Shown: positions 50,352 to 63,424 of the stretch, in pieces | How positions within the stretch are numbered: position 1 is the stretch's first letter | How the letters are laid out: each line of letters starts with the position of its first letter | Assembly (NCBI GenBank): GCA_029964075.1 | Contig: CM057140.1 | Location: 13,100,643-13,164,642 of the forward strand | Direction: 5' to 3' | Length of the DNA stretch: 64,000 nucleotides | Origin: Patiria pectinifera | Taxonomy: Eukaryota; Echinodermata; Asteroidea; Valvatida; Asterinidae | The notes under the pieces: generated by a model | Told to the model about the DNA's origin: nothing | The model's database searches: none | The model's input: only the letters and a program-made list of their open reading frames with translations | Program-made: the position numbers and the translations under genes

Positions 50352-52896
50352 TTCCACTGTACAAAATCCCAATTCGTAGCGCAAATTGTCCCCACTAACC
50401 TTGTGCAGTGCAACAAACACCTTTGCCTGCACACTTCCCATCTATCCGTTAAAATCTCTATGATATCGTATTGCTTATTGGTCTTCGCACCATAGTGAGG
50501 TCCATAAGAAATGTTGCGAAGGACGGAATACGCACATACGGCTCACCCACGTTTGTTTATGGCGTAAAATCGAGGCTTTTCTTTTGTTCCTCTTCCTTTT
50601 TCCTTTATTTAGTCGCAACAGCTCTCATTGGTTTTGTACACGTTTCCTAATCGAGGTCGTTCTCGATTCGGTTCCTGTCCTCGATTCATCGATGATGTTG
50701 CACGTGTGTGTCCTCACACCATAAACACGCACAGAATATCACGTTGCCCATGACACACAATTGTTTTGTGAGATTAGTATTTCACCCGGCCCACATTATC
50801 TGCAACTCACGATTTTGGCGCGAGATGCACACAACCGATCGTTTGCCCCGTGAATAAACCCAAGTATCACAGATCCGTGAAACGTGTCTAGAATATCCCC
50901 GGGCGTGTGTTGTTCTAAAGTCCCGTTGAAACAGGGTCTGCAGATTTTTTTCTTCCTCAATGGTTTCCACGAGCATCGATGACTGATCAAGGGGATTGAG
51001 CCTGTTTGTGCTAATTATTACATCTAAGGACCCCGAGGGAAGAGAGGGGAGAGAGAAGGCGGGGGTTGGGGGAAAACGAAGAGGTGTATGACTCCTGACG
51101 ATGGACTCATAATGGTGGGGAAAAAATAATATTGATGTCAGCTCACGTCGCCATTTTGTCCCAGTGGAAGAACGGGTGTCATGAGGCGGTCACGTTTTTT
51201 GGTCATGCAGTAACACATTCTATCAAACTATCCACCGAAATCGCGCTGTAAAAGTAAGCAGTTTGCAGCAGTTTATAATTCACTTTCAGGGTTTTTTTTT
51301 TGTAAATTCATTCGCTATGCACCCGAACGGCAGAGGGCGGTATAGGCCTTTCCCGCTCAGTGTCGTTTCGCTGGTTTACGTCGGTTCTACCTCACAATCA
51401 AGGGGTGACTGGCGACTGTACCAGGCAAATCTTATCCTGTGAAGAAATTCCCTTTGGGCGTATAAGGGTAGTAGGGATTGGTGCACAGGATGTAAGGACT
51501 GGTGACAAACACGATAGGCTCATTACTACCCCTGATCGTCATGATTATAAATTACTCTGACCGAAATCATTTTCCCTAAGACGTGGACCTATGCATGCAG
51601 GACTGTTCGTAGGGCCAACCAAACTTTAGAAATTTGACTTCTATACGTACGTTTAAAACCTTCAGGAGCGTGCTCCGTAAAGGAGGGAAATTGGAACGTT
51701 GCAACAATCCTGGCAAATCAACCACCAACCCTTCTTCCCAACCCCCTCCACCTCCCCCCTGCACCCCCACCTCCCCACACCTCCCCATCATCAAAATGCC
51801 TAACGCCTTAGTTCAGTGGGGTACTCCGTCATATTTTCATGTCACTCTCAAGTAACACGAAAAAGCCACCAAAGTCACGACAATCTAAATTGGGTATCGC
51901 AGAAGCTCGCCAAAAAGTCGAGAGGTGGCACTCACCCCTCTCATCAAACCAGACAGAATGCCCAATTAGGAATTCGGTCATCCCTCACCACTTCACCAAA
52001 AACCTGTCACCTTGCCCTAATTTTACCGCTGTTCAAGATGACGCGAAACAGGGCGAATATGGAGCGACTCTTCTTGTCGTTTCTGTGTTTCCTCTCTCGC
52101 TTTTCCCAGCATTTTCTCACGTACCTTTTTTGTAGAGCCAATATCCGCCAATAACCCGAGATAAGAGAAAAATGGGATTTCAGTTTTGATATTTGTGTCA
52201 ACTGTGAAAAAAAGGGACTAAATAAACAAAGGCCCAACATTTCTCAACACCGCGCTGCTACGGTCTAATTGATCGTTGTCATGGTGTCAGTGTGGGACCC
52301 GGTCTCGGTGCATGGACTTTGCCTGTCTCTAAACTCGGGGAGCCAGGCTTGGTTTCCTTCTGGCGCGAAATAATTTGGAGATAAGGACCTAACAATGCTC
52401 ACCCGTCAATAGTAAGTGAGAAATAATATTATAGTCTCATTTGGTGGTGAATATTTCGGCCATTCGTCACCAACTCGTTAAGTCAACAAATCTTAAATGC
52501 TTGTCGTGGCAGTAATTCGTAAAATTTAATTGGGATGGTGGCAGATTTTCAAAATTCTCGTCGTACCGCCCCAAAGTCATGCCCGCCATTTTTGGTTCTA
52601 TCTCGCGTTACGTATGTCATGCAGTAAACATCGTTGAAATACCATTACTTCCAAAGATCAAGGGGAAATGCTCACAACTCTCCCAGGTTTTGGAGACACG
52701 CATTAAATTAAACCATGATTTACCATAGTTATCTGCTTTGCGTTCAATTTAGTGGGGTGACATTCCCCTCCAAACACGATCACCCCTGAAGATATAGTCC
52801 TGAAGTCCATCGCCATTTTGAAGAGAAAAAAATCCATCCACAACATCCAAATTTCTTATAAAATATACAACTTGAAAGCCTGTTCAGATGTGGGAT

Positions 52897-53030
52897 CAAG
52901 GGCGGATCCAGAACACAATTTTCGGGGGGCCAAAAAAATTTTTGGTCCCCCAAAAAAAAAAAAAAAAATGCGTGGGTGGGGTTCGGGGCCGGCAAGGGCC
53001 CCAAAAAATTAATTCTAGATGCTCTGTGGT
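52897..53030 (+). mobile_element. Probable left-end fragment of the GGGGCGGATCC family
   Basis: Starts CAAGGGCGGATCCAGA, then a GGGGGGCC word and a C5-A18 run, then GGTTCGGGG as in the 38.4-kb copy. The right terminus is not identified and the end is approximate. Confidence 0.45.
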
Positions 53031-55045
53031 TCGATCTGAGGCAATTTCTGACCACTTTAACCAATGTTTTTTTGAGGAAAAGATGGTGGTGTACTCATTG
53101 CCTGCCTTTATTGCGATGTCACATAAAAAATAAAAAAAAATTGGTTTCGTTTTGGTGTGGGATCCGTCATTTTCCAAATTTCCTGGCCCCAAAACCATGA
53201 GAGAAGTTAACATACAAATCGTGACCCCACTGGAAAGAGATCGGCCAAAAAAAGGACAAGCCTGCACCTCAGTGGGCGGAGCTAACTGAAATACACACAA
53301 TGATCACCCATGCCTACTTGAAATGGCAGTCAGCGGGTGATTTTTATCGCCCGCAAATGATAAGATTTTGACGATCCAATAACCTTAAATCATAATCATA
53401 TCTGTGGATCCATTCATCGCGAGCAGGCCATTGTGGTGTGCATAGTGTGGTCTCTTTGTTTTCTCTAAAGCGCGTTTTTGTGTGTTTTCTGCAGTAAATA
53501 TTAAACTCGCTGATAGTGGTATAACAAGCGCAAGTTGAGAAGATTTCGAGGGGAGTGAGGGTTCTCTTTGGAGTAGCAGGGTTAAAGGTCAACACTGCCT
53601 CAATTAATAAGCAGAATCACATACTATACACGTGTCCACAACACAATGATGTATCGGGCAATCGACAGCAGTGTTACGGCAATTAATAACAACATTATGA
53701 CATAAATAGGTTCCAACGAGTACCGTGTTCACAATATTGATGACCAGTATAGGCCTAATGCATACCTTATTAAAGTGTGGTAAAAAATATCACGTACCTT
53801 ATCAACAGTATGTTAACCTTAACTCATAAGTTGTTTATCATGTCGTTGACACTTATCATATCGCTGCTTCATAAGTTTCATTTGTTTTCCCTGCGATGGT
53901 TCTTCTAATATGCAGTCGTTTGACAATGATTGAGCATATCTCGTGTACATTATACGTACCATAACAGAATACGTGCACGCACCAAATTTTATGCGACCGA
54001 ACAGGAAATCTTCAACGTGTTTGCCCCGCCATTTCGTGGCAGGATCGGATGAATATTAATTCTCAGTCGCACACTCGCTCCGTTTTTCCTCTTAATAATA
54101 GATTTGGAATTTTTAATAATTGACCAGACAGCGTTGGCAGCGGTATACGAGCGGGGCCTGGCGGGAATATAGACGGGGTGCCTACAGCCTTCGACTTTAT
54201 TACTGGTCACGAACAAGCAATAGATTGGAAAAAGGAGGGGAAAATCTTTAATCACAGTATGCCTCATCATGCATGCCCGCGTCTTCCCCCCCCCCCCCCA
54301 AAAAGGGGGGAAATCGTCTCCCTTGTTCAAATTTGTTACCCAACCAAAATTCTGTCCGGAAAGTACAAGTGCACCTCCGTAGGGCGCGAGTTTATATACG
54401 CCGAGTTTTTAATGAAGGTTCCTCGAAAGACCGAGTCAGCTAGCGGAGCGGTCGGGACTGTATACCCCGACAGATTGACAATACGGACGGCGGGGGCGAA
54501 TCATTCGCCTCGCTGCGTTCTGGGTTCTTAATCAACTTTGGTGTGCAGCCTATTTTTGGTCCAACAAACCTATAGGCGATAATATATCTACCCAGGTCCG
54601 TATCCAGCCTGCACTTTCCAATCACCTTTTTGTTTACCTCGGTACTCGAAATGAAGTATAACACCGAAATCAAAATAAATATTTTCTTTACACTTTCGAG
54701 AAAAAAAATGGACGATTGTTGCTCAACTTTTTGTTTCACATCCTTCACTTTTGGGAACTGATTTTCCCATGCAAACGTTGATACAATTTTACTGGAATTA
54801 ACCAATAGAGAAGAATTTCATACCACTTTTTGGATAATATTGCCGAAGATTCGGTCATCTAAAACTCAGCACCGACACAGACACTTCTTTATGGCGCAAT
54901 AGTAAACCCTTGTTATTTCAGTGCCTCCGCCATGCAATGCTCGAAGTTCAATTCACATTCAGTTTTCACCGATGTTTTTTTGCCAATTTTTCACCACTTT
55001 TTGCGGGCCCACAGGGCCAGCCTACAGTCCCCTTTGCCCCTAATT

Positions 55046-55090
55046 CACTGACTGACTGACTCCCTGACCGACTGATTGACTGACTGACTT
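55046..55090 (+). repeat. (GACT)n-type simple repeat
   Basis: CACTGACTGACTGACT followed by imperfect CGACTGATTGACTGACTGACT. Similar CAGTCAGTC stretches occur in the dispersed family copies at 14.5 and 57.1 kb. Confidence 0.85.
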
Positions 55091-56341
55091 GTCACTTGTG
55101 AAGTATATGCTTAAGTCTCACTTTGGCCCCAAAAATTTACTCAGAATGACAATAATATTTGAAGTTTACCAACATGCGGAGTTTTGATTCACAAATCGAT
55201 ATTTTTTTCCAGATTGAGATTTAGCAGAGGACTGAAGTTAGCAACTGCACTGTCGAATTTTTTAAAGTGAAATATCGACCCCACCTCTTGCAAATGCAAA
55301 TTTACAAGCCACAGTCGGTGGTATGAAAGGCAAACGGTCAAAAAAGGGCAGCTGGTTTGGGGTGGACTGTACGGGGGTCTGGTTGATTTGGAGTTCACTC
55401 CACGCCGAGCAAAGAGGATAAAACACGGGGAGAAGTTTCCGCTTGGCTCGCCCGTGCGCGCTTGTTTCACGCCCGGCCGCTCGGGCGCACGAAATCGCCG
55501 CATGCATATACTCCGCATTAACCGGTTCGTGGGAGCCGAAGCAACCCGGGCCCGGGACAACCGCATACTGTGCCTGACACAAGGCGCCCCGTGCCGTCAA
55601 ATGCTATAATGAGAGAGCCCTGTCAATCAAAACCATCAATCAATCAAAATTTCATTTGACAGTTTGTCAAAACGCATCTATAATAACCGGAGGCTACACG
55701 CCGTATCGGGTCATGCACACTTTTTTTCTTGCGAGAGTTGTTGGTATGATTATTTCCGCACGCTAATGTAAAACACATGCATAATTCGTGTACGTGTAAA
55801 CTTATGCCCCTGTCGTATCTGCTGTACTTAGTTCATTAAAATTCAAGTGCAAACGATATGCAGGCATTCTAGTGATACTTCAGGCAGCCGTGGGCATAAT
55901 GCATTCAATAAGCCTATACACACTGCCGTGTATTGAACTTCTCCCATTCGAGTGTGTTTCGCACTCTAACAGCATGGAGGAGGAACAGGAACAACACAGT
56001 CATAATAATAGCTTCTCTAGATCTTGCGAAATCTAGTCACTTTACAAAAGCAATACACGATAAAGCTTTATCAGATTAGATTGTCATGCACCATCGATTT
56101 CCAGTCAAATACTGCCTAGAAATATGGTTATTTTGACCGATTTATGGTTGCACATAATAACATGTAGTTGGTTCTATGCCTAATCAACTTTGACTTATTT
56201 TTTTTCAAAATCTAACTATCATTTTTTTCAGAGTTAGCGACATAATTTTCAAAATGATCAACTGACACTGAAATTTTCAGCATGACTGCAATTTTGTTTC
56301 AACACATCGAATGTGCCTCATTATTATTTTTTGTGATGAAT

Positions 56342-56394
56342 AATTTGAGTTCATGCATAATTTGAGTTCATGAATATTCATTTGAGTTCATTAA
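56342..56394 (+). repeat. Tandem repeat of ATTTGAGTTCAT, three copies
   Basis: The word recurs at about 56343, 56359 and 56379 with short AT-rich spacers of unequal length. Confidence 0.75.
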
Positions 56395-56911
56395 TATTAA
56401 CGCCTATCATTGACCGAGAACTTAACAGGGCACATCCACACCACTTCTTGACAGAAAAGTTTGATATCACACGTTGTCGTCCGCAAATCTCATTATCGCA
56501 TTCATAACTCCATGTTAAGTTTCAAATCATATACGCACTCGGGACATCAAACTATCAGAGTGCAATTTGTCATCGTGTTGAGAAAAGAAAGTACGATCGC
56601 TCCGACGCTGCCACATCTCATTTTTCTCATGCATTTTGGATGCCGGCGACCCCCAGCCGCGCGAAATATATCGCCATGTGCTCCTGAACGGTGGCCTGCC
56701 GGGTTCGCAATTGGGCCAATTATTCAATTTGGACCCGAAAAGGGCACCGAGGTCTCGTATTTCTGTCTGTGACAATAATCATATGCATTACACGGAATAC
56801 ATGATCTGAGTTTTTTTGGTCTGGTTTCCTTCGCACCGAAAAACAAGACAAGGGAAGTCTTTAGTAAATCTGGTCCCAGACCAGTCTAAGTCAGAGCGCA
56901 CAAAATTATCT

Positions 56912-57091
56912 TCAATACGGGCGATTCACAATAGTGCGCCTCCAAGAGTTTGCAAAGCGTTGGCCAATCACAATGCGCGAAATCAGTCGACCTTTTCCAA
57001 ACGCGCATTTGGTCGACAGATTTTGCGTATTGTGATTGGCCAACGCGTTGCAAACTCTTGGAGGCGCACTAATGTGAATCGCCCGTATTGA
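56912..57091. repeat. Near-perfect fold-back, two 81-bp arms, 18-bp spacer
   Basis: The left arm (56912-56992) and right arm (57011-57091) are complementary at 76 of 81 positions by my alignment. Both arms contain CAAGAGTTTGCAA, GTTGGCCAATCACA and GTCGACC. The ends are TCAATACGGG and CCCGTATTGA. No flanking target-site duplication is visible. A transcript from either strand would form a long hairpin. It is most likely a fold-back MITE, and a recent or conserved inverted duplication is the alternative. Confidence 0.9.
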
Positions 57092-57120
57092 TTCAGAATG
57101 GCCAGTTTACTGGAAGTGTT

Positions 57121-57320
57121 TTCATGCATCTGGTCTACGCAGCGGACCAGATTTAGCCCATTCATTTAGCATAACGGGGTAATCCTATAGGATAGTACTG
57201 CCCGGCTCTCTTCACCAGCCTACATGTCAATCATTCGGAGTTACACGTGACAGTCAGTCATACAGTCAATCGGGGAGTCGGGGAGTCGGGGAGTCGGGGA
57301 GTCCGCCAGCCAGTCAGTCA
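57121..57320 (+). repeat. Dispersed repeat family B, copy 2
   Basis: Second copy of the family at 14.5 kb. It starts 30 bp after the fold-back at 56912-57091. Its 5' hairpin is perfect here: ATCTGGTC, 9-nt loop, GACCAGAT. It contains the (GGGGAGTC)4 microsatellite. Confidence 0.8.
57272..57303 (+). repeat. (GGGGAGTC)4 microsatellite
   Basis: Four perfect 8-bp units within the second copy of the dispersed family that begins at 57121. Confidence 0.95.
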
Positions 57321-60300
57321 GTGCAGATAGTTACAATTTAAGAGAACATCGGCTGGTCTTCTGGGGCAAACAAAAAGTGACGGCGAACGAGTTTACCGAG
57401 CGAGTCTGATGCCCGCCTCACTTGCTTCATTTTTTTTTCATTGTCTGACCTCATTGAGCTAAACCAAACTAGGATTCGAAGCCAAAATAATATCCTTTCA
57501 AAGCAATGAGAAAAAATACAATATTTGGGTCTACGCATGCGTGTAATATGCACACTCATTGCCCACAGGGGTTTGAGCGCGTGTGTATATTACCCCTTCC
57601 TCGATATCATACCACTAACATAGGCCTACATTGATACCTTAAGCAAAACCGAAAAAAAAATTAGGGGCGGGCTAGAATTAATTGCCGGATATTTTACACA
57701 AGTCAGCGCCCTGTAATTTGTCACGATCGCTTACCGATTAGATTATACTGCCGTTTCCATACCGTGGCACGGAAATGGTAACCTTTTAGAGGCCAGCCTG
57801 ATACATCCATCATTACTGCGATGAAACAAATACCATGTGTAGCCCCATATTTCCGTATTGGTTTGAGTCAGTCTCAAACACTGTCACAATAATATTAATA
57901 TAAGCTAAGGCTATTTGGCAATTGCATGTGATTATGAATGTTCTTTGTTTCTGTTTTGGCGACCGAAAACTCATCATTTCAACGAGAACATCTTTCACGC
58001 AATATTGTTCTTCAAGTTGATGCAATTTGTAAAGGCATTCCTGTTCCAACTAGTTGGCCAAAGTCCCACAAACTCTTTAAAACTTATTAGACGATGAGAC
58101 AAATTCATGATACACTTCCAAAACATAGCGCTTAGTTTTGAGCGTCTTAACTAAACCGTGAATTGCTTTTCAGGACTACTCCACTTTCTAAATTACAAAA
58201 TGGCGTCTTTGTTAGCGTTCGCAAAATGTGGCCATTATTGTGGTTGGCGAAGGTTAACAATATCTTAAATCTACATTGCATCAGGCCAATGTTCTTGAAA
58301 ACAAACAACATTTCTAAATGTTTGCATTTCCGATTTCCCGCTGTTTCCCTCCGTTGCAATAAAAAAAAAGCAAATGATTGTGTGAGCAAGGCTCAAAGAA
58401 AGTAGCTATACTGACCATTACAGCGTAATACGCCATTTGGTAAAACTGTCAATAGTGTATGGGTATGATTATGTTAATAACAGTGTCTTATTCATTAAAA
58501 AAAAATGATTTTATCCCATTGATCTTTATGAGCCATGGCTGTCATTTTTAAACAATCTGCGTCAACCAACGGGGTTGTATTACCCTTTAATCAAATTACA
58601 AAGATCGGTATCGAGACAGATCCGCATAAACAGTCTCAGAAATGTTGGCTGCTTGTCCGCAGCGAATGTGGACAGATGGGAAATATTTACACAGGATTTT
58701 TTTGCTTGTGACAGTTTTGACAAGTCCGGGCCGTCAAATGTGTAACTTCACCCGGCTTAGTACCCCATCAACCGCAAACATCATCACGTAAAAGTGTGGA
58801 AACCAAGAAGTCAAATCATGCACAAGGAATGAGGTATTCAAAGGAAGATAGCGAAGAGAGAAGGTGAGATAGAAGGGGGAAGAAAACACTGCCTCGAGCG
58901 ATCAAAGGAGGAGAAGGGTGAAATGAAGAAGCGATCGAGTAACAACATCGCCAGGAAAATAATTTGATATGTGGCCCGTGTGCCTGGGGCAATCCCAGAC
59001 ACACAGGGTAAAAAAAACCTGGGTAAGCCAAAGTACACGAGCTTGCCGAGGCTAATGCACTTAAACCCCGGTTGACATGCATTGCCAGGCCCCCGGTGCG
59101 CGCTGCGCGTTGCGCGCCCTGCAGTGTCCCCGACGCGCTCAACGGTGACTCACAACAGCTATCTTCCCCCGCCATCACCGCTCCTAGCGTGAGAGGAACC
59201 CCGGTTAAAAAAAAAAGAAGATAATAAGTGATCGTGAAGCAATCTTGTGGAGCATCTGCCACACTTTAAACTCTCATTCTGCCCCTCCTCCCTGCCTGTT
59301 CCTCTAATCGAATCTTGTAAGGGGCTTGGCTCGTTGGATTTAGCATAATTGATATCAGAGAGAGTGTGGCCTTGAATCTCGTGTTCAGATTTTTCTTTTT
59401 CGCTTGAGTTCAAAACGCTGATGTCCGCGTGTCTGCAGTGCGTGCGTGTGTCTGTAATGTGATTACCGTTCTCTCAGTGTATACAGATTATATTATCAGA
59501 AATTATTAAGAGCCTCGCTAGACTTCAGAAAGTCAAAACAAACGAAAACAGTTATGATTGGAAAAGTCTTCGCACTTAGCGAAGCAGGGAATTCAATTCA
59601 ATTGATACCTTGTCGAGTTTTCGAAGTTATCTGTGCCATTTACGAAGTTTATTCTGTACTGCATTTTATACACAAATTTGCCAAAATTGCCAAAATATTT
59701 GTTTGCATTTCAAAATAAACCACATTTTAGACATAGGTCAATGCAAGACTGTCCCTCTTAAAACTTGACCAACTAGGTGGCATTTGCGCGATTAGATGGT
59801 TGAGGCCTAAGTTGTCTACAGGACCAAACAGACTTAGCTTGTCAAACTTTTATTCAGGATAAACAAAAACACCGAGAAATTTTTCCCCCGATGGCTACCA
59901 ATTTGTCAAACTGTCACCACGAAATTCGTAATGGACGAGGCCCTTTTTCACTACCAAAAAGACCCAAAATAACCTCGCATTCTGTTTCCTGAACATGAGA
60001 TGACTTTCAGTTTGCGCGAGTGGGGCAAACGCTGAGAGTCCTGGATAAAAAAAAAGGAGTAAAGCGATGAATCATCGGTCAAAACAGCCCCCGTCAGACA
60101 GAAAGGGCCAAGGGAAAGTGCCCACCTTCAGGTTGATTGATAAGATGTACACTCCACTACAAGGGACTCAGAGATGGGGTGAGTGGAGGGGAGAGAGTGG
60201 TATAGGGAGGGAGACATAGATAGAGCAATGCACCGCGCACGGAGACCCGCCATAGAGCTCCCCCCGATAGCAATCTGAATTGATGAACTACCTAATAATA

Positions 60301-63300
60301 CAAATCACCCCTGTAGCGCGCACGTGCAGGTACCGGGCATTCATTAATCAAGGCGCGTCCAATTTAACAAATTATACGGACGCTATGCTCGGCCGGGGTT
60401 ACATATATCATCGCACTAGTTCTGCATCAACAACGGGGATGTTTTTTAATGACTCTTGTGTGGTCGCTTTTGAAGTAGGGGCCGTCGAAATTTACCTCAA
60501 AACTGAACAATTTTTTGGGGATGTGTGATTATTTTGTTATGAGACTCACGATCATGTCTGAGTGTCGGGCGTGACGTGAGCTGAACATGAGCGGATGTGT
60601 GGAAAGACCGGGAATAATTTAGCAAAATTGAAAATGACTCATGGGGCGCACTTTGTCAGTTGTCCTGGAGACAGATTTATGCGTGACTGTGAGGTATCGA
60701 ATACCATTGCACAAAAAAAGTAATTTCGGATTCAAATTGTTTTGGCGGTGAAGCTATAATAACTCACCTCGCGAGTTTGTTTACTACTCATTTCATATAC
60801 ATGTTAAGTACGAGATTTCATATATGTCATGAACCTTCCCACACCACCCCATTAACTTGGTACTTCATTCTAACATTAAACCACAACAGGAATTCTTCTT
60901 TTGACTCCTGCTCGGTATTGCCTCCTGACCTCTTAAATCTGGTGCCTGGAAAGGCACATAAAGTTCAACACAGCTCGTCCTGGCACCAGCCTATATCATA
61001 TATGCATCTCACAATCCTCTTTTTAAATTTTAATTTAAATCCAGAATCTTAACCTGAAATACCTTTTCACAAAACAATAATAGTAGTACCCTGGACACGT
61101 TGCAGTTACCATATGAGATTTCGATTTTTTTTTTCCTTTCTTTTTCTTTGTATCCCTCTTGAGACAAGCATCCACTCCAAGCAGAAACATTACACCCCCA
61201 ACTCGAAAAACCAATCCGATCCGAGCTTGAAGTATACTGTCCGACCCCGTATCGCCGCCCTATCATCCCCATGCAGACAAATCATATTCGGCCTGGCGGC
61301 AAACTCCTGCGACATTATCCTCCCCGTCACCGGGCCCAGATGGTTGTCAAGACAAGATACTTCACCGTCTCCGACCCGCCTGGAGACCCCGGGGGCGCGA
61401 GGGGGAGTTAGACGGCCGAGCCAGCGCCGCGCGACACGCTGCTTGCAAACATGCAAGACGGTCTTTTACGCAAAACAAATAAGATCCGTTTCATCAGCGC
61501 TCGGATCGTACAACCCCGCGAGGGGCTACGGGTATATACGGGCTTTTAATATCATACATTATACTGTCGAGGTACGAGGTGGATGATAATAATCGATCTC
61601 GTGCCCGGGGGAGAGACGAGAACACGCGCGCGGCAACTGGTCGATGGCCGACCCGGCGCATGCGCGCTCCGACAAGAAACCAGGCAAGAAAGTTCGATTT
61701 GTAATCATAATGGCATATATTAACCCAAATTTCTGGTCCAACTTGGCTGCAGGGGCGTCTCAACTCATGCTAGACACGTGCAATATTTTCGGCTATATTG
61801 CTTTGTGAGGCTTTTCATAATTATGGAAATGCAAAACAGGACAGAAACAAATTGCACTTAGTTAACTAAATAGACGCTCTGCCGAGACCAAGATAAAAGC
61901 CCGGTAATTTTCAATATTAGCTGTAGCTGGCGAGCGTATCATCACCTTCTAAATACAATAACGAGATGATTAGAGAATGTTTCTAACAAATAATAATTAT
62001 GTTAATGGTAAACTACAGCAGACAATGAGAAGGCATACACACATTTGTACTTGTATTTGCATACACAAATTTGTATTTAAGCAGGCGTTTACCAAGGATC
62101 AGGAAAATGGTAAGACAGGGGATTTATATTCTACTGTACTTTTTATGCTATACGTGCGTCCAAAAGACGGACAGCGTTTCTATTGAAAAAAATCATGCTT
62201 ATTTTCAGAGAACAAAATTCTCATTTCACAATGTACAAAAGAGAAGCTCTTTATGTGTACGCTGCAAGGGTTTGCGTAAGTGGCGCACAACAATCTATTA
62301 TCTCTGTACCAATTGTTTTTTTAAATCACCAATAAAATGTTGATGTGGAAATTCACTACATTATCTGAAACGCCTTTTGTACTGTGTTTCTGATGAACGT
62401 TGTCTTTTTGAAAGATATTAAAAGCCGAAAACATCGTCAAGTCTTGTAAACAGTGCAAGACTCTTTCATTCTCGAACTAAGCATAGTGGCATCGGACGAA
62501 GAAAATGGACAATAATGGCTAGACAAGGAGAAACGCGCGCGTTATTTGCGAAACAGTCCACTTAATGAGGTGATCACTGCAAAGGACCTCCTTTAACATC
62601 ATGGGTTTCTGAGGTCCGTGCGCTAGAAACACGCGGTCACGAAGGCGAATTTCAAATCTTATGAGCAGGCACGCGGCCACCTCGGGCACGATCGAACTAC
62701 GGGCCATTAGACCATGGCTTCAGAACGCATTCGGTGAAATGTGGTACACTTAATATCGTCTTCGATTGATTGCTAATGAAAAGAACTTACAAGAAATACA
62801 AGCACTTAAGAGGAATTTCGCCAAGATTGATTTCGCCGCGTCTGTACTACCGTCCCAGTAAGGGCACTTACTATGGAATTGCATGCACACACATCGGTGC
62901 TGGTCGGAACCTATAAATTTTGGAAGAAACTGGAGATGTCACAGCACACGGGGGAAGGAACATGGTTATTCCTGTTCAGCCCTCCATTATTGACATGCGT
63001 TGGGCAAAAAAACTGAAATCTTGAAGTTGACAACGGCGCCGAGTGGATCGATTTGTGGAATTGTTTAAAGCGGAGTTACAAGGGAGTCCTTCAAATTAGA
63101 GGATCGATTTGAAACTAAAGATCTGGCGCCTAAAATACACCAGCAAGAGTGCCAGACTAGATGTCTACGTATAGGCAAAATTATTGTATTTTAATGAGCT
63201 TATGTCATCAACCAACGGTCAACAAAATCTGTGCCAACTACTGTCCATACAACAGTTGCCATGAACTTACACAGTTTTTTAAATCAATTTCAAAACCGCA

Positions 63301-63403
63301 TGCATGACGACAAGCAATACGCTCAACGGCACTCAACCAACGCAAACATCCATGGTTCTGTTTTTCCACGTTGACAACACCGTCTCTCTAATGAACATTT
63401 TTT

Positions 63404-63424
63404 CCCCCCCCCCCCCCCCCCCCC
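63404..63424 (+). repeat. C21 homopolymer
   Basis: Uninterrupted run of 21 C preceded by a T-run. Confidence 0.95.

Noticed and set aside
55974..55992. CATGGAGGAGGAAC as a third copy of the tiny palindrome family
   Set aside because: Only one arm is present; no complementary arm or flanking repeat follows. The same applies to CCATGGAGGAATAAG at 9781.
61113..61586. 157-codon plus-strand frame in a CpG-rich block
   Set aside because: No domain, begins in a poly-T tract, and the opposite strand is equally open; more likely non-coding CpG-rich DNA.
62655..62715. Minus-strand TGGTCTAATGGCCCG and TTCGATCG words like a tRNA
   Set aside because: Box spacing is too short for a tRNA and no stems pair, so it is not called.
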